64,000 nucleotides of DNA, taken from assembly GCF_030384665.1 (NCBI RefSeq), contig NC_083676.1, positions 930,001 to 994,000 on the forward strand, written 5' to 3'. Origin of the DNA: Lodderomyces elongisporus. Its lineage: Eukaryota; Ascomycota; Pichiomycetes; Serinales; Debaryomycetaceae. This document shows, piece by piece, positions 10,785 to 20,662 of the stretch (position 1 is its first letter; each line of letters starts with the position of its first letter). The notes under the pieces are model-generated. The model did not search any database and was not told where the DNA came from. It saw only the letters and a list, made by a program, of their open reading frames with translations. Both the position numbers and the translations under genes were made by a program.

Positions 10785-12674
10785 TTATAAAGTGGCAAAG
10801 TCTGACGATATTTCTGCTAATTCATCAGGAATTTTCTTCCAAATACTCGACTCCCAGTCATGCTTTATCTTTTCCAAAGTAATATCTTTTGCGTAATTTT
10901 TTAGTTCGTTAAACTTGAATACTTTGAAATCGACCAACAGGTGCAAAAACTGGTCAGGAAATGCTTCTTCTGTCACATTTTTCGGACAATAATCACTTAT
11001 GTAATGAAGTCTGTAAAAAAAACTCCAATGTAGTACGCAATCTATGGGAAGTACCCTTTGATGTCCCAAATTTGGCTCGTAGGCTCGCCTCCAATAGCTA
11101 TTTTGGTCTTTGCACTTGTAAAAAACAGGGAGACATTCGAGCACCCACCAGAACCACAAGTGTGCGAGGCTTTCTTCACTGCGTCCGGCAAATCCGTTGA
11201 TTGGATTTGAGGGAAGCAAAGGCCCTTTATTATCTATTTTGACTTCAGCCGGCATTGTTTTTGTTTGACTGAGTAGAGATAATGCATCATGATTTTTAGC
11301 TGTCATGCTGAAAAAGCTGGGAAATTTAAGGGACCATTCACGAAGAGCACCTTGTCGAAAATTCACCCCATGCTTTACTGCTTGGGCAAGCATCCATCGC
11401 AAAGACACATTCGATAATGATTGCCCATTGACAGTACCACCATCGGTATAGTCATCTCCATCTCCATCAGTACTAGTCGCCCAACCACCGCCAATATCGG
11501 CATGGTCGCCAGGGAAAAAAACTTCCACCACATCATTCTTGTTATTTTCTAGCGGAGGTTCTCTAAAGCCCGGTCTACTACCAAGAAACCTTCGTCTCAA
11601 ATAGCCGCCGATTGAGGTTAAAGAGGGTGATAATGAAACCAACCGATTATATGTGGAAAATGAAGTTTGGCTGTTTTGGGATGTGCCCGAACTACACTCC
11701 AGTATTACATCTTCACTCGTACAGCAGTTATTATTCATTGATCCATCGAATAGTTGTGGTTTGTATTTGGACCTTCTCTCATCGATACTTACGGCGTGTC
11801 TTATATGGCGAACGTTGCAACTTCTGATTGTGTATGGGAAATTGTGATCCCAGAGGAAACCTATTGAGTTAATCGAGTCCCAGAGCCCCATAAAATGGAT
11901 CTTGACGTCGCGCCGGCTAAATGTTTTTCTAAATTCTTGAGCCATGCGGAAGGTTGAACTATCATGTGCGGGCTGCCCTGCCTGCTCCCAGTTATTGTAA
12001 ATGTCCCATGCCATTACTATGGTATCTCTTGATGCATTGTGCACGAGCCCAACTAGCTCTATCATACCCGCAACTATACGTGCAGTAAAGCTGCCTCGAC
12101 TTTACAACAAACAACTAGTTAGTAAACTGTAGTTTTTTTTGTTTTTTTTTTTGGAGGAAAGCACAGAACCCCTTTATATATATAAATATATATGAATGGG
12201 GAGAAGAGATAAAAGCAGTGAAACAAGTTTCAATCGACTTGAAAGAGGTGAAATGGTGACAACATACCTAAATCCGAAAAGAAAAACTTTATCATTGCTT
12301 TTGTAGTTTTTCGCAAGAAATTCGTAAGCGTCCAAAACGTGTTTCAGTAAGGAAAATGCAATCATTGCATCGATTCGGCTGTTGAGATGGTTGTATTTTG
12401 AGCTGACAAAATTGTTTTCGACAATTTTTGTTGATTCTGCCTTGTATGAGCTTCCAATCCCAGATTGATAGTAGCAAATTTGAAGTTCATTATTTTTGTC
12501 GAGTAAAGTATATAGTTTCAAAACATTTGTGAATGGTTTCGGACCAAATTCATTGTCCGTCCCATCAAGACAAAGAATTAATGATTTCGGCTCTACATTT
12601 TCTCTCACTGGTAATTTGCCATGACTGTTGAAGGAGAATTTTGACTTGAAACCAAGTGACGTTGTTTGTTCCAT
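10785..12674 (-). CDS. DUF2235 alpha/beta-hydrolase (lipase-fold) protein, one intron
   Basis: Two exons on the minus strand, 12674-12268 and 12099-10785, join in frame to give 573 residues. The 168-nt intron (12100-12267) has donor GTATGT, branch site TTACTAAC and acceptor AAAG. Splicing rebuilds the nucleophile elbow GFSRG (residues 134-138), directly followed by SFTARIVAG, the hallmark of DUF2235; the intron falls inside the codon of the presumed catalytic Ser136. Other family motifs: LILCLDGTDNEFG near residue 33 and GDHADIGGGW (about 333-342), with the likely acid Asp. No signal peptide or clear membrane segment. DUF2235 relates to bacterial Tle1 phospholipases; the substrate in yeast is unknown to me. 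Without splicing the two frames look like separate genes, which they are not. Confidence 0.85.
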
Positions 12675-12852
12675 CTATTTTCTTTTTTTCTTCGTATGTA
12701 TATTTATATAAATTTTAAATGACAAGTTACGTATCAGAACTTCAATAAAGGTTGATACCTTCCTGCCTCCTTGAACTTATATGTGATGCTCGCGTTTTCC
12801 TCTTTGTATTTTGTATTTTGTTTTCTTTTTTTTGCAGCCACCAAAAAAAATG

Positions 12853-12888
<36 letters not shown>

Positions 12889-13297
12889 CAAACAAACAAA
12901 AGGAAGATAAAAATTGTGAAATTAAAAAAGAATGAAATTCTAGGGTTAGTACATGGTATATGGAAAGTTTTCTACAAAAAAAAACACACACACACATACA
13001 CATACATCAAAAGTGTATAAAACCTAGCCAGCTATACGTTAAAAATCTGCTCTATCAAAACACTATAATCTATATAATATTTATGTCTTTATCTTTATCT
13101 TTATCTTTATCTTTATCTTTAAAAATTTAAAACATATTCATCATAAACTCAATGAAAAACAAACAAAACAAACAAAACAAACGAAACAGAAAAAGCAAGT
13201 AAAGCAGGTTGCAACAATCAAAGTTTGATTTTGATACCGCCAAGATACTCGCGTCATCACGATTTTTCATGAAACAAAACCAAAAAAAAAAGGAAGC
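12675..13297. repeat. Intergenic with (AC)n and (CTTTAT)n microsatellites
   Basis: Promoter of the DUF2235 gene and 3' flank of the SUN-type gene. (AC)n at 12854-12885, a shorter interrupted (AC)n near 12984-13005, the hexamer CTTTAT repeated about 5.7 times at 13087-13120, and an AAACA-type repeat near 13155-13185. No gene seen. Confidence 0.75.
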
Positions 13298-14155
13298 CTA
13301 CACCTCAAAAACTTCGATCTTGGCTTTTGCATGATGTCTCGCAGTGACAATACAGAAATCAGCATTCAAGGAGTTGCCACTTGTTGGACCAGTTGCAGTG
13401 TTGTATCCGTTCTTTGGATTGATTTCACATTCCAAGCCAACGCAATCGTGTGGATTGTCACATACTATCCTAAGACCAAAATTTGGTGTTTTGCCATCAT
13501 GGTCGTCAATGTGCTTTGGGTTAACACCAATGGTGACATATGTGTTTCCCTGCTTATCCATATTCATTCCGGCCACGTATGGAGACCAGTTACCAATCTC
13601 CTTATCAGCAGTACCCCACACACAACCTTCTTCGGTTGAAACACCTGGTGGGTTAACGTAATAGTGTGCAGCGCTTCCAGCATAGTACTCACAACCCGGC
13701 ACTGCCAATTTTGTTTCTTTATCCTTGGCAACGTTAGTGGGAATCAACATTGCTTCGTTTCCAGGTAAAACAGTTTGACAGAATGCAACATTTTTACCAG
13801 CCTTGTTAACAACTGAAACCGTACCTGCACCATTAACGCACAATGGCTTATTACCCATGGGGTTTGTTAAAGAACCGTCGGCATTGCACTTTAGACCACC
13901 ATTCATCGAGCTTGGATATGAGTAAGTTTTAGCGGATGGATCCCATTGATTCATCACTTGACCTGGTGGGCACGCATATGGACAATACTTACCTGGAATG
14001 CATGGTTCATCGGGGCTCATTGCCCAACCCTCGTTCTCACAATCCTCTGCAACAGCAACTAATTTCTTATCTTTTGGAAATGGGCATTTAACTAGTGGAC
14101 CGGCAACAACCGTTGAGATAGTGAAAAACGCGAAAGAAAGTTTTGAAAACAACAT
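13298..14155 (-). CDS. Short secreted SUN-family (GH132-type) cell-wall protein
   Basis: A 285-residue protein with a typical signal peptide (MLFSKLSFAFFTISTVVAG) followed by a compact SUN domain rich in cysteines: CPYACPPGQVMNQWDP, LKCNADGSLTNP, then FCQTVLPGNEAM, GCEYYAGSAAHYYVNPPG and CDNPHDCVGLECEINP. SUN proteins (Sim1, Uth1, Sun4, Nca3) act in cell-wall remodelling and septation and are assigned to family GH132. This one lacks the long Ser/Thr-rich region before the SUN domain, so it looks like the short YMR244W-like subgroup rather than Sim1 or Sun41. No GPI signal; probably soluble and secreted. Start is the first ATG. Confidence 0.85.
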   Translation of the reverse strand: MLFSKLSFAFFTISTVVAGPLVKCPFPKDKKLVAVAEDCENEGWAMSPDEPCIPGKYCPYACPPGQVMNQWDPSAKTYSYPSSMNGGLKCNADGSLTNPMGNKPLCVNGAGTVSVVNKAGKNVAFCQTVLPGNEAMLIPTNVAKDKETKLAVPGCEYYAGSAAHYYVNPPGVSTEEGCVWGTADKEIGNWSPYVAGMNMDKQGNTYVTIGVNPKHIDDHDGKTPNFGLRIVCDNPHDCVGLECEINPKNGYNTATGPTSGNSLNADFCIVTARHHAKAKIEVFEV

Positions 14156-16553
14156 TTTATCAAATGAACGTGAAGCAAATAATAAACAATCAAATAATCA
14201 AACAAATATATATATACATGAAAAAAGGAATGTAGTATTATAGATTTGTTCAATTATAGTAAGGAGCGTATAAAGTTAATTGAATAGAACTTGTATGATT
14301 GAAAGAAAGAGTGGAAATGAATAAATCACAACCAAGGATAGGAAAAGTTGAACATCAATGGCCCTTTATATATCATTTACAAAGTATACGAAATAAACAA
14401 ATGAGTGTTGAGGAAGACAAAAAAAAAAAGAAAAAGAAAAGGAAAAGGAAAGAAAAGAAAAGGAAAGGAAAGAAAGCTTCAGGAAGCTTGTGGATGACTC
14501 TCTTGGTAAATGTTGCAAAAGAAACCCCCTTCCCACCTCCACCTCCACACACTCAATAAGCTCTCTACTCGAATCGTGATGCTTAAATTGCAACGCATTG
14601 CCTCTTTTCACCTTAAAACCTATTCCGCTTCAGTTAATTATACTTTTCCTTCTAATTCCCTGTACAATTCATTTTCTTTACATATAAGACCATGGTGTGA
14701 TTTAACTTGGGCGGTTGCAAAAATGAGTTAAAGAAAAAAAAAAAAAGAAAAGAAAAAAGAAAAAAGAAAAGAAAAATAATGAGTCGATGTGTTCCTGACA
14801 CAAAAGGTACAACATGCGTATTGATGCATTCCATGTTTCCTTATAGTCCCCTTCTAAAGTTTATTTAAATAGGTCTAGGGGTCATTATGAACATGAATAT
14901 CATAGTTGTTCTTTTAAATATATCTGCACAAACCAAATCAAGAAGGAAAAAGAAAAAGGAAAAGGAAAAGGAAAAGGAAAAGGAAATGAGCCGCCAGATA
15001 AAACTGTACTCAAAATTCACGAAGTTTTGGAATACAAACCTTCTATCCATGTATCAACGGGCAAGGATAAAAAGAAATGTAAAAAAAAAATAAAAGAAAA
15101 GAAAAGTATGTTCAATATTTCTCTGGAATACAACGGCTCTCTTATTAGTTGTTATTATCATGGTTGATGTCATGACATAGCAAGTGCAAAATCGGTAATC
15201 TCAGTAAAACAGAAAGGCATAGTGGAAATAGTTGATAGAAAAAAGAAAAAAAAAAAAAGAAAAGGAAAATTGTCAAGAGGCCCAAACAGAAAAAGCAAGA
15301 GTCAGAATCGATAATACAAGTTTTCATTAGGGGTACACAAGTTTTTTAGATATTTTTTGGTTTCTAGTAAAACCGTTGAATGTATGGTACCGAACCAAAA
15401 GAAAAAAAAAACAATAAGAACAAAACAGTTGATGTCGAGCCACTTCACTAGAAGCATTTTTATTTTCTGAACCCATCAACATGGGCCAACTTCTTAAATA
15501 AAACCTGTTTTAGTTTCTCTGTCTTAGAGATAAAAGACAGTTTTCTCTTTACATTCGGGTATACTTAGTTCTTCAAATATAACCCATTTCATAAAAATAT
15601 AAGAAAATTGTGTCAACACCATTCGTGACCAATGATAAAGCCAGCAGTTTCTTGTATATCCTTTTCTTTTTGTAGTTTTGTTTTTTTCCAATTGGCTCTT
15701 AATCTTTTCCTTTTTCTTTTTCTTTTTGCGCTCGAGAATAATAATAGTAAATGAATAAATAAATAGATAAAAAAAGGAACGGTCCAGTCTAAAAAAAAAC
15801 GTCTTTTCTTTTAGCATCTAAAAGTGTGTTTTCCATTGGTTAATGACATCTGTATAAAGGGAAAAAAAATTAGCCAAAGAGTAGTAGATATGAAAATGAG
15901 GGAAAAGGTGGAGTGGTGAACAAAGCAAAAAGAAAAGAAAAGTCTAGATTGTGTATAGTGGAAAGGGAATGTTTAAAAGAGCATTGCTGTAATTTGATAC
16001 ATTTTTTTGCCACCTAATACTCTTCTAGTTCTTTAATCACTTAATTTTTCGTTCCCTACACTTCCACTCTCAATCAACTCTTTCCCTGTTTTTTTAAACT
16101 CTCTCTCAGCCTATTTTTTTTTCTGGCCAATGGCCAATCTTTGTTCCTCTTACAGTGACGTCAAAAGATTGCCATTACGGTAGTCATGGTGAACACTAGC
16201 CTATGCTTGATTATTTTTCAATTCTTTAATTTTGAAAAGAGAAATTTCTCGTTATCAAAATTTGTAGACTTCCTAAAACAGCAATGACTAGCTTTATAGG
16301 CATTTTGGTAAAACACCGGGAAATCGAACCGCGTAAATTGTTAGTATATTCCATCAACAGTATCCTAACCACACACATACACACACACGCACACACACAC
16401 GCACCGTCCAGTGGGACAAAGGTTCCACAAAGCTGTCGCCAGCTAAAAGTCACTTCGGATTAGATATACAACAATCCAGAGTATCCAGCACTGCCATCTT
16501 AGTACACATCAGAAACTCTTGACTAAGAAAAGTATTTGAAAGTCTCTCGTCCA
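14156..16553. promoter_or_regulatory. Long divergent intergenic region (SUN-type gene / SEA4)
   Basis: About 2.4 kb without a credible gene. It holds many A/G-rich and poly-A tracts (AAGGAA and AAAAGG repeats at 14420-14475 and 14943-14985) and a (CA)n-type tract at 16371-16402. Compact motifs near the SEA4 side are described separately at 16127-16163. Confidence 0.65.
16127..16163. promoter_or_regulatory. Double CCAAT box plus CRE palindrome
   Basis: CCAAT at 16127-16131 and again at 16134-16138 (two copies 7 bp apart), followed 18 bp later by the full 8-bp palindrome TGACGTCA at 16156-16163. These match Hap-complex and CRE/ATF (Sko1-type) binding sites. They lie about 390 bp upstream of the SEA4 ATG; which flanking gene they serve is not known. 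Confidence 0.5.
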
Positions 16554-19500
16554 ATGGCAGCATCTATAGTAAGAACCCCTCAATGGGATGACTCTTATGA
16601 ACAACAATTCATTGCCATTCCGCCGCTGGGGAATGAGGTAAAATTATACCTGACACATCGAGAAGACCCGCATGTAGAATCAAATACCATGGTCCAGCTC
16701 CATCTGAGAAAAGGTTTCGACAATATTCAGTGCTCTTCATATTTGACTACACAACCTGGTGTACTCGGTGTAGGGTCAATCACTGGTACTGTTTCTATAT
16801 TCAACATCAAAGACCAAACAATTCCCGAAATTCATCTAAGACCAAAGCAACCTCGACCTTGTAATGCGATTGCATTTAATATGACCAATATGGTGGCTGT
16901 TGGGTATGACAAAGGGCGGCAGGACAATTCGTTGCAAATCTGGGATATCGAGGAGAGTTTGAGAATTAGGGCAGGTGCTGAAGTCACCAGTAGTATTAGT
17001 ACTGGTTTGAGCACAAGCACAGGTCTGAGACACCGAGCGCCTGTATCATCGTATCTACCAAATGAAGCAGTGCTATCAACTAGCTTTTTCACCGACTCTG
17101 AATATAACTTAATTTGCGGCTCCTATAAATTTTTGAGACAGATTGATTTGCGTTCAGATGCACCGGTTTTCCAAATGGCCACAAAATGCACGTTGGGGCT
17201 AACAATGGATCCCTTCCAGCCTAACTTGTTTCAATCGTATTCTGAAGATGGGTCATTGGCCATTTGGGATAGAAGGAAATTAACGGTGTCAGGTGGGAGT
17301 GGTGGACACGGCGCGAGCCAGAAAACAAGCAGTAGTGGCAGCAATAGTATTGTCATTACCGAGAGCCCGGTATTGCAATTCAATAAACTTTTAAGCGAGT
17401 TGCCAGTTCGAAAGATTCACAATTCGTGCATACGGTACTCAACAATGCGAAGAGGTGAGTTTGCAGCTATATTCAACGGCGATTTGATCCGGCGATGGCA
17501 CACGGGTATAGTACCAGCAAGTGCTGAAAATTATAGTGTTGGTAGTGGTGCAGGCGGTGCAGGCGGTGCTAGCGATATTGCTTTATCCACCATATCAGAA
17601 CAATCCAACAGCGAAACCAATCCCGTGTTACAAAGTTTGAAAACACAAGCGTCTAAATTGTATCGCAGCAACGAAGATTCCATTTTTGTTTCCATGGTAC
17701 TAGACAATAAAACAGATTATGAAAAAGTTGTATCGTTTGATTACTCGCCCGATTTGAATTCGCATACCTCGACAAACTTTGTCTGTATGAGACAATCGGG
17801 AACTGTGTTTAGAATGCCGGTGGTTGAATCAATTGAAGGTTTAGATTTCAACCCCTCCAACGAGTTTACTATTGTTGGGCCTGAGGGAACGCTGACTAAT
17901 TTTGTATCTCAAGACGTTGGCAATAATCACCAAAATATTATGGACAAGTCTCTGAAGTCTTTGGAGAAACTTACAATTAAGCATAGAATGAGAAGACCCA
18001 GTGACCGCCACAACCCTGGCCTTAATGGTTACGGTAACTATGGCGGTGGCAAGAATAATGATGGCGATGATGATGATGACGACGACGACTATGATATCGA
18101 GACGGAAGAGTTGTCTACGACAGTAGACGATGGTGACCAAAGTATAATCAATGGTGGAGATACGAATCGAGAAATTGATTATCGACGCGCATCTACTGAT
18201 GAGGATTTGGTCCCTCTTAATAAACTTTTACGGCCAGATGATATTTTCAAAAATGATATCTGTCTTGTTATCAAACGGAGGGCTGCCATGGGGTATGCGC
18301 TTGATCCTGAAATAAACTATCAAATCTTACAAGAATTAGATCCTAACGACTACCAATTATCGTTGAGGAATACATGGAAGTGGCTAGGTCTTGCCAAGAA
18401 ATCTTTGGAAAAGGGGACCATGGTCTCTGAGGGGATTGATTTGGGATACCAGGGTGTTCTGGGTATTTGGAATGGGGCCGAGGCGTTAAATGATCAGAAA
18501 CGAATTATGTCAACTGGTGGACCCATTAGTAATGCATGGTATACACAGGCTGTTAGGGCAATTACTGCAGCAAAGGGTAAGAAAATATCGGGTATACATA
18601 TTCCTGTTAATAGCGAGAAAAAGTCATTGAGGAAGTTATGCTTGATTGTGTCAGGATGGTATTTAACGGAGGACGAGTTTGAAGAAAAACTCCAACTTTT
18701 GGTCTCCATGGGATACGTAACAAAAGCAGCTGGATGGGCAGTTTTCCATGGAAACATTTCTAAGGCGATTGAGATTCTTAGTGAATCCAAGAAGGAGAGA
18801 TACCGATTGATGGCAACGGCAGTGGCAGGATACTTGGCGTATAAAGACACCAATGTCAATAGCCCTTGGAAAGACCAATGCAGGAAGATGGCTTCGGAAA
18901 TGGATGACCCATATTTGCGTGCAATATTTGCATTCATTGCTGATGACGATTGGTGGGATGTATTGGACGAACACTCGTTACCCCTTCGGGAACGGATCGG
19001 TGTTGCCATTAGATTCTTGTCGGATAAAGACTTGACGGTTTACCTCAATAGAATTGCAGATACAAATGTGCATCGAGGCGAGTTAGAGGGTCTCATCTTA
19101 ACAGGTATTACATCAAAAGGTATTGATCTTCTTCAGAGTTATGTCGATAGAACAAGCGATGTACAGACGGCTGCGTTGATGGCGGCTTTTGCTTGTCCGA
19201 GGTATTTCACCGACCCTCGGGTCAAGCACTGGATAGACTCGTATAGGGCAATGTTGAACAGTTGGGGTATGTTTAAAGTGAGAGCCAAATTGGATGTGGC
19301 GCGAACCAAATTGTCCAAATCGCTTAACGGCCGTACTACAATCCAAGCGACACCAAAGCAGTTCTATTTGCAATGCACAAGATGCAACAAAAACATTTCA
19401 AAACCCAAGCTGATAAATATGGGACAGCAGGCTGGTGGCTTTAACACTGCGAACAACCAAATGTTGCTTAAGCAATTTTCGAAAGCTTCCAACAAGAGAA

Positions 19501-19784
19501 ATGAGATTGTGTCTTCGTGTCCTCATTGTGGCGCCCCTTTACCTCGTTGTGCCATTTGCCTAATGTCTCTTGGGTCGCTTATACCATCTACAGATGCTAT
19601 AGAAAGGGTGCATTCGAATCTGACGTCCTCAAAGACTTTGGCGGTGAAAAATAACTTCAAGAGTTGGTTCAGTTTTTGTTTGAGTTGTAACCATTGTTAT
19701 CACGCGCACCATGCAGAAGAATGGTTTTCAAAGCACTACAAATGCCCCGTTCCCGACTGTGACTGCCAATGCAACAGCAAGTAG
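16554..19784 (+). CDS. SEA4: SEA4, WD40-RING subunit of the SEA complex (Mios homologue)
   Basis: A 1076-residue protein. The open frame extends six codons upstream through a TTG, so I start at the ATG at 16554. The N-terminal third is a WD40 propeller (ICGSYKFLRQIDLRSD, YSEDGSLAIWDRR). A Gly/Asp-rich insertion follows (about residues 490-530), then a helical solenoid and a C-terminal cysteine/histidine-rich RING-like zinc module: CTRCNKN, CPHCGAPLPRCAIC, CLSCNHCYHAHHAEEWF, CPVPDCDCQC. This is the architecture of Sea4/Mios in SEACAT (GATOR2), which controls TORC1 signalling from the vacuole. Yeast Sea4 is 1038 residues. It contains in-frame CTG codons, to be read as Ser in this clade. Confidence 0.9.
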   Translation: MAASIVRTPQWDDSYEQQFIAIPPLGNEVKLYLTHREDPHVESNTMVQLHLRKGFDNIQCSSYLTTQPGVLGVGSITGTVSIFNIKDQTIPEIHLRPKQPRPCNAIAFNMTNMVAVGYDKGRQDNSLQIWDIEESLRIRAGAEVTSSISTGLSTSTGLRHRAPVSSYLPNEAVLSTSFFTDSEYNLICGSYKFLRQIDLRSDAPVFQMATKCTLGLTMDPFQPNLFQSYSEDGSLAIWDRRKLTVSGGSGGHGASQKTSSSGSNSIVITESPVLQFNKLLSELPVRKIHNSCIRYSTMRRGEFAAIFNGDLIRRWHTGIVPASAENYSVGSGAGGAGGASDIALSTISEQSNSETNPVLQSLKTQASKLYRSNEDSIFVSMVLDNKTDYEKVVSFDYSPDLNSHTSTNFVCMRQSGTVFRMPVVESIEGLDFNPSNEFTIVGPEGTLTNFVSQDVGNNHQNIMDKSLKSLEKLTIKHRMRRPSDRHNPGLNGYGNYGGGKNNDGDDDDDDDDYDIETEELSTTVDDGDQSIINGGDTNREIDYRRASTDEDLVPLNKLLRPDDIFKNDICLVIKRRAAMGYALDPEINYQILQELDPNDYQLSLRNTWKWLGLAKKSLEKGTMVSEGIDLGYQGVLGIWNGAEALNDQKRIMSTGGPISNAWYTQAVRAITAAKGKKISGIHIPVNSEKKSLRKLCLIVSGWYLTEDEFEEKLQLLVSMGYVTKAAGWAVFHGNISKAIEILSESKKERYRLMATAVAGYLAYKDTNVNSPWKDQCRKMASEMDDPYLRAIFAFIADDDWWDVLDEHSLPLRERIGVAIRFLSDKDLTVYLNRIADTNVHRGELEGLILTGITSKGIDLLQSYVDRTSDVQTAALMAAFACPRYFTDPRVKHWIDSYRAMLNSWGMFKVRAKLDVARTKLSKSLNGRTTIQATPKQFYLQCTRCNKNISKPKLINMGQQAGGFNTANNQMLLKQFSKASNKRNEIVSSCPHCGAPLPRCAICLMSLGSLIPSTDAIERVHSNLTSSKTLAVKNNFKSWFSFCLSCNHCYHAHHAEEWFSKHYKCPVPDCDCQCNSK

Positions 19785-19819
19785 AACAATGTAAAAAGAG
19801 TTTTGTAAAAATACATATT

Positions 19820-19852
<33 letters not shown>

Positions 19853-20662
19853 ACAAACAGAGAAATGATATTAGTATTATTAATAATGCAAGGACGTGTA
19901 CTTCTATATAGACATATAACAAAGGATGAAGAACAGTGAGAAGGAAAAAATAGTGGCTGAAGAGATTTGTACACAACAGGTAGAGAGAGAGAGAGAGAGA
20001 AAATGGGTTGAGTTGTTAGTCAAGTTTTAGAGAGAGAATAGAAAAAAAACAATTATAATGAAATTTGTCCGTAAATGGTAATCAGATCAAGTGACCAAAT
20101 TTGTTAACAACAAATTATCTCAAAATAAACACGAACAGCCTCCTCGTAAACAACTCGATTTCAATATCATCCACCAACCGCCACCACACGATACATACAC
20201 CATCACATTATTGAGCACAAATTTTGCCATCCCCATATCTTTTTAATAATATTACTGATTAACAAAAAGCAAACTACACCAGCAATCATTTCCCTTTTCT
20301 TTAGATTTACTTTGCTTCTTGTTCGTTTGTTTGTTTGTTTCAATTTTTTTTTTGTCGATTTTTTTTCTTCTTGTTTTTCTTCTTTTTCTCCATTCATTCA
20401 TTCAATTTCAATTTGGCCCTTTGTTGAATTTTAGTCGTTTGCATGCGCAAGAATTTTCTGAAATCCAACGAAAAGAAAAGTTTGTTTTTTTTAGCATAAA
20501 GACAAAGAAATCACCAGGGAGTATTGAGCTCAAAGAACTAGATACTGAAATCAGAGAACAAACCAAGACAAAGTAAGTCCCGATTGAAAGAGTCAAATCA
20601 ATTCAAATCAATACAAATCAAACCAAAACAGACCCAATTACGTACCTTGACTGTGCTGAAAG
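19785..20662. promoter_or_regulatory. PKC1 promoter/leader region
   Basis: Non-coding: (TA)n/(GT)n at about 19818-19852, (GA)n at 19983-20001, T-rich tracts at 20325-20400, and a repeated TCAAATCAAxxCAAATC-type segment at 20595-20625. Tandem arrangement, SEA4 then PKC1. Confidence 0.6.

Noticed and set aside
16307..16376. tRNA-like sequence on the minus strand (GGTTCGATTTCCCGG with an upstream GTGGTTAGGATAC A-box-like part)
   Set aside because: The T-arm has a C-C mismatch and T at position 61, no 5-bp anticodon stem can be formed around a 7-nt loop, and no matching 5' acceptor strand exists. At best a decayed tRNA; more likely chance next to the (GT)n tract.
16536..16553. N-terminal extension of SEA4 (and similar extensions at 5459, 37748, 40424, 48688, 52640, 56190)
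   Set aside because: These upstream starts are TTG or GTG codons. Nuclear yeast genes start at ATG, and the extensions carry no family similarity, so the first ATG was used.
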